Below are positions 1 through 12,744 of a stretch of DNA of 64,000 nt, piece by piece. Made by a program: the position numbers and the translations under genes. Position 1 is the stretch's first letter. Every line of letters starts with the position of its first letter. Under the pieces are notes generated by a model. That model was not told the origin of the DNA, ran no database searches, and was given only the letters and a program-made list of their open reading frames with translations. Source of the DNA: Tubiluchus corallicola (Eukaryota > Priapulida > Priapulimorpha > Priapulimorphida > Tubiluchidae); assembly GCA_030141605.1 (NCBI GenBank), contig JAQGDQ010000033.1, positions 186,001 to 250,000 on the forward strand. The letters run 5' to 3'.

Positions 1-109
1 TGGCTTTATCTACTTGTAATTATTTAATACAATTAATGCTAAAGGCTTTGTCAATACTAAAGTATCTAGTGAAAGAGAGTTTGATACAGTTATATGATTT
101 GTTTTATAG

Positions 110-2459
110 GCCTGAGCCAGGTTATGGAAATTACGTCACATCTGACACAGTTGGAGGTATGTTTTCTTTATTATAATATATGTACGTGTCGTACACACTA
201 GACACTAGCGCTTCACAGTGTGTGTTTCTCTAAACGATCTTAAATCGAGAAGTTGAACATATGCCAAAATGTCAAATTGCATTTTGATTATGTATTGTTT
301 TGTATGTGAAATGCATTTGTCTTCAAGATGTTAAAGTGACTGAAGGACTGTTATAATGTGAAAGTATACCTTCTGTTATTTATCTTTTGACCTAATTTAC
401 AGACATGTGTTTGGAAAAGCGAGCTTTCTTTCGAGCAGTATCCGGTTTGCATACCAGTATCAACGTTCACCTGTGTGCGGATTATTTATTCCCAAGTATG
501 TAAAATTTAGTAAGTTGTCAGTCTTTTGATGACTTTAATCCTCAATACCTTTCCTTAAAGTTAAAATTGTATTGTAAAAACTTTCACCGAATAAATTTTT
601 TGTTCTAATACCTGCAGTTAATATTCTAAGTATTGGATTCAAAATGAAATTCTTTTCTCAGTTTATTGTAGCATTTCGCATGGCTAAATCGTGCTGCACA
701 TTTTACTGCAATTCTTTTACCAGGCTTGGATGGTGAAGGAAGATGGGGTTTAAATGTTGAAGAGTTCCGACGGAGATTTGATCCTGAATTTACCCAGGGT
801 GAAGGACCACAACGATTACGAAATCTCTACTTTGTTTATTTGCTTGAATTGAGAGCATTAGCAAAGGCTGCGCCTTACTTCCAACAGGTGGTGACATTTA
901 CAAATAATATTGAAATTAATCAAGAATTATCATTTTTTATATCTCTTTTGTTTTAGTGATAAACTGCAGTATTTTCTGGATGATGAGTTACTCTCTTTAC
1001 AGATCCTTTCATTAGGTATCAGTGAGTAGGGAATCTAGGATCAACCGACAGATTATTTCGCCATCTATTATATTATTTTATTGTTTTATTGCAATGCACA
1101 TTCCAGATAGGATTTTACACTGGTAATGAAGAGGAAGATGCAGTAGTACAGAAGGGTGTAAATGAAATTCTCAACAATATTAGGTAACTATAAATTGCTC
1201 TTAATGATACATTCTTACAGATGCCTACAAAACAAAGTGCAGAGCTTTTCTGAGCCAAGACTACGCTATTTGTTTGCTATTCAGTATTTTCTTTTGCATT
1301 TAATTTAGACATATTACTGCCTATCAATAAGTACTTTTAATTTTTACTGCCTATCAATAAGTACTTTTAATTTGTTTTGTCTCTGTGTCATGATATCTTT
1401 TAAAAAGTGGTTGTATAGATTTAACTTTATACGTTAGTTCTGGTGTTGCCATCCTTTGGTTTAATAATTTGTTTTTATTTACTATTTTAATTTATGTAGG
1501 TCATTCCCAAATCACTTCAATGAAAGTGAGATGTTTCAAGGTGATCCAAAAACTGCTATTAAGTTGAAGGAGGAGTTTCGTCTTCATTTTCTCAACATAT
1601 CGCGCATAATGGATTGTGTCGGCTGTGATAAATGTAGACTATGGGGAAAACTGCAGGTTAATAGCCATCTTCATTTTAACATAACGTTTATTATGTCAGT
1701 TTTGATTTTGCTGACTTTCGGTTTAAATACATAGTTCGTGTCCATTGTAGTTTATTAGTACTGGCAGTACTGCATTTCTCGTCAGCTGTTGTCATCCCAC
1801 TTACACATCTTAGGGTTAAATATTGGTGGCAAAATTGAAATATGCACTTGAAAATGTTTTGCTGTAAATAGCATAGAGGACGTTATTATTACCCGGAGAA
1901 CAGTATTATTACTGTATTACTAGTTAAAGATCCAGCACAGATTAGTAATTAAGAAATTTTTGTCCAAAAAAATTAACAAAATCAGTCGGTATGATTGTGC
2001 ATTGCTTGGAACCACCACTAATTATAATAATTAGACTCACAATCGCGTGGCTTCCTTGAAATTTGGTAGAATTCCCTTGTCTTTGTTCTCACTTTCCTTG
2101 GTATAAAATTCTATAACTGTTACAGGTGCAAGGCCTGGGCACTGCCTTGAAAATACTCTTCTCTACAGACATCGACTCAAACATAAACTCACCGTCTAAA
2201 ATGAAAGGCATATTACAAAGAACGGAAATTGTATCTTTATGGAATGCTTTCTCGAAGTAAGTTGTATACTTCATATTAACTTATATGGTATGCTGCAGTT
2301 TCATCTCAACTATCTTTCTTGCATTGTTGCTGAGTGAAGTCTTCAAGGGCAAATCTTCGTATTTGCTCAAGGCAATATATTTGTTTCATTTATTACAGGT
2401 TGTCAGAAAGTGTAGCAGCAGTTGAGCTGTTTAGAAAACAGAAGGATAGTGGCAGATAA
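110..2459 (+). CDS. ERO1: ERO1-type endoplasmic reticulum thiol oxidase, C-terminal exons (5' end outside window)
   Basis: ERO1 is an ER-lumenal FAD enzyme that re-oxidises protein disulfide isomerase using O2. Seven exons join in frame: 110-156, 403-495, 724-887, 1107-1183, 1500-1656, 2126-2256, 2399-2459 (stop TAA 2457-2459), all with GT-AG borders. Diagnostic pieces are [20 protein letters not shown] (403-495), [20 protein letters not shown] (724-887), and MDCVGCDKC (1500-1656). The last is the CxxCxxC redox centre that passes electrons to FAD in this family, and it is intact. It is followed by [16 protein letters not shown] across the next junction. About 240 C-terminal residues are present. 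The N-terminal shuttle-cysteine exons are not in the window; bases 1-109 read as intron. The gene converges on PIGO. Family assignment is very secure; I cannot separate ERO1A from ERO1B orthology, and invertebrates usually have one gene. Confidence 0.95.
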
Positions 2460-3846
2460 CAAAACTAATAATTGATCTAATTTATTTTTCACTTGGAAAA
2501 GTATCCATTTCTCTATTTACGTTATCCGTAATGTTGAAAAAAGCAACTGTAAAATGATCATTTTGCTAGTCAACTTTATTGGAATTTTGTGAAACATTGA
2601 GCTAAGCTATAACACTATCTGTCTAAACGTTAACTGTCACTAGCATAGAGATCTGTCTAATGTCTACATAGTATTTTATCTTTTTTAAACTAGCGTAAGG
2701 CATTAAGAATTGTTGAGCACTGTATGTGTAATTTATCTCGTGAAACTATTAGTTTTAGCATTACAGTGAGTTTGATTTTAGTCTTGTTCTTGATTTAAAT
2801 TTTGTGGCCTTGGTTTTGATCTTGTGTTACACAGTGTTTAATGTATTTAACATATTTTTCCTGTTTACAAATGACAAGAAACTTTTGGCCAGTGATAGGA
2901 CGATTTGTCTTTTGTATTCATTTAATAATTGTGACTCCTCTGTTATCATTAAACATATTGGTGAGAAGCTTGTGATTCACTGGTACGTATAATTACGCAA
3001 AAGCTGTAATTTGTCTTTTAAATTCGTTTACTTTTGCGTCCATTGCTTCCATGACGCACTTGCTTTTGTAATTTTTCCATTTCTATCTCAGAAAATATAG
3101 ATTCAGTTCTACAACATTTATAATAAAAGCAGTTAGCTGCTAAATATGTGTTCTCTTTATTTAATAATTTACTTCTACGGTTACTGTTGAGTACAAAATT
3201 TGTGATATTGTATAATAAAGCAGATGTAAACATTTTTTCAAGTTTGAAACTTTTGATACTTGTATTGCACATTTCTTGTTGGATATTGGAAAGCAAATTA
3301 ATATACTTTTAATTTTACATTTACCTTCATTTGTTTTGTAGCAGTGCCAGATTTACATAAAAGCAGATGTGATTAGCATTGCATGTTATTTTTGTTGTTC
3401 AAAGTATTGGCAAAATCTAATACTGCGTAAAATTATCGAAGTTTATGTATTATGCACCATCACTGTAGCCTTTGAAATTTAGCAGAAAAGTTTGTAGTTC
3501 GTTGAAAAGTTGATCATTTACGTCTGTTACTGATAGTTTGATCTTGCATTAATTTTGAAGGTTGAACAATCTTTACTGTGTTACGAATAGATGTGACTAC
3601 TTTTGCAATAAATTATAATTTTACAGCATTATGAATGCTTCTTGCTTTTGGCATTATTTTTTAAAAATGGCAATCTTGTGAGAGCTTTGAACGTTTGCTT
3701 AAGTCCATACAAAAAAGAATATGCGAACATCACGCGACTCAGTGCAAAAACTGGCATGATTGTGAACAAAACGAATGATACAATGAAAATTTCTTTTTAC
3801 AAATTGCCATCCTGATTTTACTCTTAATTGATATTTCAGTATAATC
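2460..3846. other. Intergenic/3' UTR space between convergent ERO1 and PIGO
   Basis: Low-GC sequence between the two stop codons. The short open frames here have no recognisable similarity, no domain motif and no splice context. It probably holds both 3' UTRs. An AATAAA-like hexamer sits near 3609 on the + strand. I see no gene or mobile element. Confidence 0.6.
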
Positions 3847-6800
3847 CTACTGCATTTTCTGCAGTTTATTTATCCATGTAGTCACAGCTGAATGCACTCT
3901 CATGCTGAACACGTAGCTTACGAGCAATGCTACGCCTGTCACACAGTATCCAATGGCTTCAAAGATAAACTTCGGAGCAAATATTTTCCAGACCATAAGA
4001 TGTCGCCTATGTAGGCCGGCTGTAGCCATGGCTGCCAGCAACTAGAAATATGAATATTAATTACAAAAATAATAAAGTAGTATGTGACCAATAAAAAGTC
4101 AGCTATCCAACCCAAAAGGAATGCAAACCACGGAATGTGAGCCTGACAGTCACACAATTCCCTGTGAATGACTATGCTGGGTGAAATTTAGATGCAGTGC
4201 CAAAAAAGTTAAGGGTGAAATTTAGATGCAGTGCCAAAGTTAATTCCAGTACCTTTGTGCCTTGTACAGTGAGGTACATTATGCAGATTTTACCAACACT
4301 TATCAGAAACTCATTGTCATATGCATGCAGTATGAATTCTCCTTGTTTATCTTCTTCAGCAGTCTTCTGACTGACCTTCACTGTTTTTGGCATTCCTAAA
4401 GTTGCAGAAAGTGATACTACATTTTGTACAAATTTTAAATCACAGCTAATTTTTCAATGAAACAAGCATCTCAGCAATCAGTTCATTTTAAGTTAGATGC
4501 TTAACAACATGATAAAATCGTGTAAAGGCTTTTCCCACATTTTAGGTGAAAATATCGTCTAAAACTGGTTGCAAGAAAAATAATTGATTTCAGTGTTCAG
4601 TGAGATGACAAGCTCTAAAAAACAAGATATGTTGGTCAAACATTTACTTTCAACCACTAAGAAGGCAACACTGTTTGACAAAAGTGTTAATAACAGTAAA
4701 ACAGGCTGATCATGAATTTAGAAGTTTTATTAAGTACAGATTAAATATGTTTTATGAAGGAGAAAAGTGCAGCACTATTCTTACCAAGTTTCTGGAGTGA
4801 TCTACCATGAGCAAATGGCCAAATTATTACTAGGGGAAGAGCAATAGCGAAGATTATCTGCCCTCCATAAGTGTTACAGAGCAGCAACAATCCGGGCAAG
4901 ATGTTGCTGGTGTGGTCACCATGAAAACCCACAAATGCTGCTTCCCAGTTTATGGTAGGAAATGTGGCTTGGTGTCCCAATGAATAGAATGCGTGGATCG
5001 ACATCAGCTGCCATATTACTGCTATCCACCACTGTACAGCAAATTTGTCAGATGCTAAAAGACAAAATTTTAATTTTTGATAAATAAAATATCATTCTTT
5101 TACAGTACTGCAGCAGAATTTCAAAAAATGTCCCACTTTTTTGACTTCATTAAATGACTGAGCTGTTCTTAATAGGTGGCACTCATTAAAAGATATTATT
5201 TTCATTAAAACAAAGGGGAAGATCACCAAATTTTAATGTTTCGGAAATCTGCGAAATGACAATAGTCGCCTATCCTACATCTATCTAAATGCTAAGCAAA
5301 TACAGAAAGGCATTACTAGAAACGTGCCAAAAAGTGAAGCAATAATGGGCGCCATGTTCCAATAAAATTCTATAGTCTGCTAAATGGCAAAAAATGGGTG
5401 TCATGATGTTGTACAATATTAAAACTCCATTTGATTGTATGGCAAAAACAGCCATTGAGTGACACACTTGAAATATTGTCCCATATGCAGGCTAGTATGT
5501 GTAATATTTCTCTCTGCACATGCGTGGCATTTAAATCTACGTCTAGCTATACAGTAGAGAGTTGCCGCTACAATCGCAGAATCTTTTTTATGGTTATGGG
5601 AACAGAACTACTGTAGAGATCATAGACTAGAATCATTTGTACTGTAGTGTGCCTTTTACAATCACAAGCTGACCGTAATTTTTATACAGTCGGTGTCGAC
5701 AATTTTGAACTAGGTAGCAAGCATCAACACCCGTCTGTTGTGACGTCTAAAGGATTTAAATGACATCTTAAATTTTTCAAAAATTCGTCATGGAACAAGG
5801 ACTATAGCACAAAGTATTGGGTGTGATTCTAACTGCGACTATAGTGACATTATTTCAGATTCAGAATTTTTCCTTGTTTGACTGTAGCAGAAACTTTCTA
5901 GTAGCCTAAATTTTGCAAACTCATAACATGAACTTTGCATACAGTAATTTCACATGTTCTTACGTGTTCCTGAAGTTTTTTAGTATATGATATTAAGATC
6001 ATTTACTTAAATAATACCAAAAGAAACAAGGTAAGCCTGCATTGAACCTTATTTAATAATTATATCTTAGATTATTATTTAGTTTTTAAGCAAAAATGAG
6101 ATGAATAAAAATATCTTTTTTCTAGCTTAGATTCTTACTTTTATGATCGATATTCACAACACAACTGTACATTTCAAGAAAGATGAATAAGATAGTAAGA
6201 AGCAAAAGTAGGCTTCCGCTAAATCCATCTCCAAGAAGTAATAACAGCACCACGGACACAGCTGCTAAAAGAGCCATCACACTAGCAGAATACACTGTCG
6301 CAAGCCCATAAACAACAGGCGGCGAGGCTAAACATGAATCCATATTTTGCAAGTGCTCCTTCCAGTGAATCTTCAAGTGATTCCATACCTGTATATATGA
6401 ATAACTGGAATTGCAGAACCATTTTACCAGATACAGTGAACAACTATAATGCTAGTTAATTATGTATAGCCTACACATCTCAGTATTTTATAAGATTAAA
6501 TCTGAGAGGATCATATTAGTTATATAACTTACAGAATATCTATTGAATAGTGAACATCGAATAGAATATCTGTTAGATCTTATGCTTATAGATACTTGAA
6601 TAACTATGAGAATGCAAAAGAAATGTCTGCAGAATTATGTTCTAACTACCCTTTCACATACAAAATTACACAGGTTTACGACTAACCACAACTTTAATCT
6701 ATTCCGCATTAACTAAGTAGGTTTATGGCTTATTTTAGCTATTTAAACGGCAACATAATTAATTGTTACCTAAAACTGAATTACACAATTTAATACCTTA

Positions 6801-9800
6801 CCTGAGGAATAAGCATCCTGTCTTTGTTTAACTGTATTGTTTGACTATTCCCCGGAATCACTAAGTGTACACATAATGGCTGGATAAGGAATGCCAATAA
6901 ACAAATAGCAAATAATCCATATATAAGCTGAGGTAATATTGCATGCTGCCAGGCAGGTAGGGAATCTAATATCTTTTGAGGCATACACAAGAATGCCCAG
7001 TAAAAACACAAACATGTTATCATCATTGGAAGAATGCATTTAACACACATTACACTAAATGAGTAACCTGTCAAGTTACCGAAATGCCGCATTGTAATGG
7101 TGACAGCACCCAGCAAATAACCAATGCACACAATGGCAGAGAAATATCGAAAGTTTCTGAAAGCAGCATAATAAGCAGATATGGCAGAAAGTGGCTGAAT
7201 AAACAAAGATAAATCACAGTCTAATTGTTCTTCTCTGCATCTTCTATAATAGTAGCCAAGTCTTAGAAACAATGTCAACAGAATACACATGACGAAAAAT
7301 ATAAATTTATAATTCGTGACTAGCTGGATGCCATTATTTACATACTTTTGATTGCCTTTGCCCGTCTTCGGTGGGGCAGGGTTATTCAATCCTAGATATG
7401 TAAATACAAAAATTGCTGATTGAATAAAAAAGCAGCAAACACAATCTTCATACACGACATAGCTGTTCGAAAATGCTGACAAAAAGTGGACCGCATTCAC
7501 AAAGCAGCAGAAAATAAACATCATTTGATGTATATGCAGCTTAGATCGTCTACAGCACTTGAATTGTGACTGCTTCCATAGTCTTGGTATTTTCCCCAGA
7601 ATGTACACGCTGGGAGGAATGATCATGGATGTAAATGCCGACACCGATGATAAATTTGTTAAAATGGCATATAAAATTAACAACATGAAAGATACAAGAA
7701 GAGTGGCAAAGACAAACCAGGCCTCAGTTGCACTTTCCCGAAAATCTCCACTTTGTTCAAATAAGAAGATCAGTGCACAAATTATGCTTACCACTAACAG
7801 CATTATGCCACCACAAATAGATAAAATGTCAAAATGAGCCCACACTTCATGACACATCACCTTGACATCATGTAGGTAAGCATCAAGTTCTTGTAATGTT
7901 TGATTTAGTAATGTGACATTCACTTTTTCCCAGACAAGTTGTAAACTCAAGTTACTAATTTGCTCATGAATTCTTGTAAGGTTCAACTGCAGTTGTTTGT
8001 ATCTATAGTAAGGAAGATCTTTGTTGTTTTTCACATACTCAGCCAAGTATGAGCTCACCTGAAAATATTACAAAATTTGATATTCAAGGACAGCATATAT
8101 TGTGCTTCAGTATAATTCAGCAGCGAAACTGTGGCAAAAAAGCAAAGTGAAATACACACTTACTGTAAAAAACATTATTATCCTGAGAAAAACACTAGTC
8201 AATGACAAATACAAGTTTGACAAATTGGCACATGGATTTTATATCTTTATTTTGTAGATCTACTTGTCACAATACCTTTATTCTAGTATTACGAGAATAC
8301 TCTCAAAGAAAATTGAATTCAGCTGCTAAATTCTGAACAATAAACACCTTGACATTATCATATGTCAGACTGAATGCCTTAGCAATATAACTGTGAGGCA
8401 ACAACATTCTGTTTGCAGAAAGCTCAAGACAAAATAAATCCTTGTACAATGCATCAGAGCACAGAAACAATGTTTTACTTTAAAAGAGAACTGTGACCTT
8501 TCTTAGTCACATTTTGAAGATTTTGCAAATTCTAATATAAACAAATCGAGAATTTGTAACATGCCTAGTTACTTTTTTAATCAAGGTCTAAAATAAAGCT
8601 GTGAATGATAAAATGCAGCAATATATAAAATCTTATTTAAAACTGTCTTCCTACCAACTGTATTTCCCTTTTAAGTATTACCAGAACTAAACAGTATTTT
8701 TCTAAATTTACCTGAAATGCATTAAGTTCTAATGCTTGCAGTAATACTAAGCTGTCTTGCACATTATGTAGTAACACCGATTCTTTAGTGTTCTCCTCTG
8801 GCAAGGAAAAAAGATCCGGAATCACTGATCCCAGGTTAGAAAAAGGAATTGGGAGACCAAGTAACAAGGAAAGTGAAGGAACTATATCTACTTGTGAAAC
8901 AGATGTTCTTGATAACTGCAAGAAAGCAAAAACAACATCACAGTATAATAATACTATAAACTGTACCAGTGAAGTAAAGAAAGCATTCAGAAACTCAGAA
9001 AACTTTTTGCACATCCTGGTATTTTAACATAATACTGGACATCAATAGCATGTAACTGGAACAGTCAGTTCTCTGCTTAGAGTATAATTAACTTTCTGAA
9101 CTTGTATATATTAGACAAAACGAAAAAAAGAAATGCAGGTCTTATTGACTAAAAAGCAAATACAATTAGTGTGTTTCTTTTGCTGCCATTCAAATCTTAA
9201 CAAAACATCACACATTGAATATTGAACATTTCTCGCAGCAAACTTCTGGCCCATTGCTAGAGTTCAAACATGTGTCAAAATAAAGTTTTGTTATCACCAA
9301 TGAATGCCCCGAAACAGCTTGAGCAGATAAATTTATTTATACGCAAATATATGCAAAATATTTGATTATTATTACCACTACAACCAGACCTACAATAAAA
9401 TGAGTACATACTAAAACCCGAACTTGTCAAATTAACACAAATTTTTGTATAATAATTACCAAATTTGGAGAATATTTATGGAATACTTTTAATTACTACT
9501 AATGCGCTACATCATAATGCTCACCAAATTAGGACGTGTTCGAATAAATGGTTTCTTGCTATACACAAACAGAGCAGAATTCACCTCATCATTACTATCT
9601 CCACCATGATCACCTGTTCTGGTCATTCCATGATCACCCATTACAAGGAGCAGGGCATCATTAGGAAGAATTTTAACAACAGACCTGTAAAAAACAAGGT
9701 AGTATGATTGGTGAAATTAAGAAATAAAACAAGAGCCAAGTCTCTTTCGAAGTTGAACTTATTTTAACATATGAGAGAAATGTTAGAAAGTTTCACAATA

Positions 9801-12744
9801 AAATTGTGATAAGCACCTCACAAAATTAGTAAAATCAATTTAAAGTCACAATCACTTCAGCCCTAGGCGCCCTTATTTCAATGAAAATTGGTGTCATCTG
9901 GTTACAGTGATATGATACAAACACCTACCCTGCCAGGTGCTTGAACAATATTTTTTTGGAAATGCAGTTACAATTGTCAACTACAAACAATCCAAACATT
10001 AAGCTAGATACTATTAACATATTTTTTGCCTTTTGATTGAATATTGTTGCCCAATATGTAATTAAAATCAGTTAATCCCAACAAAGTGACAGATTAATTA
10101 TAATAACAAGCTAAAACTGAGATAAACTAAGTAACCCGCCCGGCACCTTCTATATCCTTGCAGAGCTGCACGTTTATCTGAAAGTCAATAACAATGTATA
10201 AATTAATTATGTACACATTGTACTGTACTTGCACACTTAAGGTATAATCCTGTGGTTTAAAGTTATGTAGCCACTTTGAGTTGTTGCTAATGTGTCCGAT
10301 GACTAACAACGTTAGAATAGGGGACCTATTACTTAGTGTACCTTCAAGGCATTCACGCCGTCCATCAGCTTACATCATTTTTTCATGTATGCATGCAGTG
10401 AGGTGTGTTTAGCATGAGACAAGAATGATTTAAATTTCGTGCGCATTTTTAAGCAAAGCATTTTATGCACATATATTCTATAGTTGAATACAAAAATATA
10501 ATAAATGTTACACGAAAGAGCCAGCTTCTAGGAATCAACATGTTTATTGAGCGACAGTCGTTTTGGCTCTTGAAGCCATTATCAAACTATAAATCAAGCC
10601 AAAAAGAAGAATAAACGATACATTAATGATACAAAGGCACAAATTGAAACTACAAACAACAGATTAGAATTTAACTTATCAAAATAAACTAGGTCGTAAA
10701 GAAATGTACAAACTTTTTACCCAACATATGAGAACCAAAAAAGAACAACAGGTAAACAATTAATCCAAGTCTACATCATGAAGAACCACAGCAGTAAGCA
10801 TTACAAGAATAAAACACAACTTCTACAATTTGCAAAATTTACAACAAGTGGGAACTATAATAAGGGAAACCAGCAGCATGTCATTGTGAAAGTGACAAGA
10901 GACTAAATATCCAACAGGACCACTACAGACTCTGAGGAACATAGTCAAACAAATTTCAAACCACAGAAACAAATAGAGTGCGACAAGGTACCATCAATGA
11001 TAGTTGCGTATCAAGAATTGGGCGGTGCTTCATAATGCATAAAGCCTCTGCTATTTTGAACATTACTTGCCCTAAATAAAATGCTAAATGCAGAGTTGAA
11101 GCTATGCCAATCACATCTGCATGCAGTATGGTGAGAGTCAAGCTGGCTTTTGAGAAGCTCCCCAATTCTAGTACAAAGATGATGCTTCGTCTGACCGATG
11201 TAAGATGCCTGGTACACACCACAGGTGTACTCATACACAACATTAGAATGCAATAATTTGTGAGTGTCTTTTGTCACTGGCAAACAGGAGATTTCATACT
11301 TTGATAATGGCTTCAACAGGCAAAACGATCATTGCTCAATAAACACAATGAATGTTGTACGAGGGTAGGTTTCCTTTAACAAATTGTTATTCATTACTCA
11401 ACAAGCTAAAAAAACATGAATGAAAATAAAGTTACTATATACCCATGTGATTGTAAAATAAGTGCATCTGGCAGACAGGCATCTATGAGCTCAATAATAA
11501 TTCAAGGCTAACAAGGATTCCTGGGTGCTTTCCACCCAATAAGTTATGGGTTCAAATTTCATGACCCAATCATACCAAAAATTTGGCAATTTCATGACCC
11601 AATCATACCAAAAATTTGGCAATGGTATCTGTTAAAGAACGTGGAATGACAGAAGTAACATACATGATGGTAATAATAATAATAATCCACAAATTATTAT
11701 GTAGAGTATTTATCAGATGTGGCAAAAGGCAAATTACATCACTTATGCACAAATGAAACCTAAAAACTGCAAAAGAGAGCAAGGCCTAAGAAAATTAACA
11801 TTACCATTGATACATTGGGACAAGTAGCTATGTTAGCAATAAATTTTCGGGTCGAGTCACGGGAATTACTTAGATCAATTGCTGCCTGACATGAGGAGTC
11901 AACTTTTATAAAATACTGGATTTGAATATAAATGTTTTATTATTTCATACCTTAAAACACCATTTATTTGCTTGAGCTTTTCGGCCATCGCGGGATGATT
12001 AGGCCCATACCGATGACCACAATGATCGACTCCAAGAAAGTGTGCAATAATTATATCCCATTCTTCTTTTTCCATTTCCGGCAGTAGATGTTCAATGACA
12101 CCATTATCTACTGTATGTAGATCCTTAACATTAAATGATGGATAAGGAAAATTCCAAAAAAACCGTCCAGGGTATAAACCTAACCATGTGTCATCACCCA
12201 TAAATACAATTTTCTTATTTGCTGACACTAAGTGGTCTATTAAATTGTCTTCACGAATCTCAGCAGATGCAAAATTTGCCCCCGCATCAATGAAAGTTGG
12301 CAAGCTTCCTGTTGTCATGCCTTTCAGACGTTGCATTGTCGTTGTAGGAGGATCAGCTAGAAATCTCATGAGCTTAGATGAGGCAGGATGTTTTCTAATA
12401 AGCTGTTTAAAAATAGAAAGCTTGTTCGCATAAGGAACAGAAGTGTTCAGTGACGACTGATAAGCAGCAAAGTCATAACGCAAGCCATCCACAATGATAA
12501 TGACTGCTTTTTTAAAATAAGCCTGCATCCAACAATTACCATCAAGATGATTTAAATGTACGTAATTTCTTTCTCTCAAAAATCTTGAATAATGAAGTAA
12601 ATTATAATCTGTAATTTTGCAATACGTTGTGTTTCTCAGTTCATCTCGCTTGAGTAAAAACCCCTTTGTAAACACAAAAATAGCAACAATACCAATTGAA
12701 AATAAGGATAAAAAACACAAAAACAGAAATTTTGTTTTTTGCAT
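3847..12744 (-). CDS. PIGO: GPI ethanolamine phosphate transferase 3 (PIG-O), complete eight-exon gene
   Basis: PIGO adds ethanolamine phosphate to the third mannose of the GPI anchor in the ER membrane, the residue later joined to protein. Exons on the - strand: 12744-11951, 9684-9525, 8915-8712, 8058-6802, 6388-6139, 5054-4785, 4395-4253, 4041-3847. They total 3273 nt, 1090 codons, with all phases matching. The start ATG (12742-12744) opens MQKTKF plus a hydrophobic signal anchor. The alkaline-phosphatase-like catalytic part shows IVDGLRYDF, DPPTTTMQRLKGMTTGSLPT (family nucleophile Thr), LGVDHCGHRYG and MGDHGMTRTGDHGG, which supply the metal ligands. The 1257-nt exon and those after it encode the multi-pass membrane region, and the last exon carries HRRHLMVWKIFAPKFIFEA, highly conserved at PIGO C-termini. 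All key residues are present, so the gene looks intact. It converges with ERO1. Confidence 0.97.
9733..10490 (+). repeat. Dispersed repeat, copy 1 (in PIGO intron 1)
   Basis: This stretch aligns by eye, in the same orientation, with 62238-62935. Shared blocks include aattagtaaaatcaatttaa, tctgccaggtgctt / cctgccaggtgctt, the taatatttttttg block, a tgaaagtcaa block, a ggtataatc.tgtgg..taaag block and tttttaagcaaagcatt. Copies are moderately diverged with indels. I see no ORF, terminal inverted repeats or target duplication, so the class of element is unknown; a non-autonomous or decayed transposon is most likely. Confidence 0.75.
10553..10588 (-). ncRNA. Decayed hammerhead-ribozyme-like motif downstream of the Penelope-like remnant
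   Basis: On the - strand this reads TTGATAA, then a perfect 5-bp hairpin (TGGCT, loop TCAAG, AGCCA), then AAAAC and a GTC. That is the layout of a hammerhead core (CUGAUGA, stem II, GAAAC, stem III, cleavage after NUH), with substitutions in both invariant boxes. Flanking TTTAT and ATAAA could form stem I. Penelope-like elements are known to carry hammerhead motifs in their terminal repeats, and this one lies about 370 bp 3' of the GIY-YIG remnant on the same strand. With the core mutated it is probably inactive. Confidence 0.45.
10956..11316 (-). pseudogene. Penelope-like retroelement remnant: C-terminal GIY-YIG endonuclease
   Basis: The - strand encodes VVYEYTCGVYQASYIGQTK followed by HLCTRIGE, the GIY-YIG core with the CxC-type insertion typical of Penelope-like elements. 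A SHH...F motif follows, then after a frame change AEALCIMKHRPILDTQ, the conserved EA..I....P.LN ending. Two overlapping frames are needed, so there is at least one frameshift, and no reverse transcriptase is visible upstream. I read it as a 5'-truncated, dead copy inserted in the first PIGO intron in the same orientation as PIGO. The domain call is strong; the element's exact limits are not determined. Confidence 0.85.
11557..11622. repeat. 33-bp direct tandem duplication
   Basis: The unit beginning tttcatgacccaatcatacc is present twice, head to tail, with period 33 and almost no divergence, in PIGO intron 1. The near identity suggests a recent replication-slippage or repair event. Confidence 0.9.
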
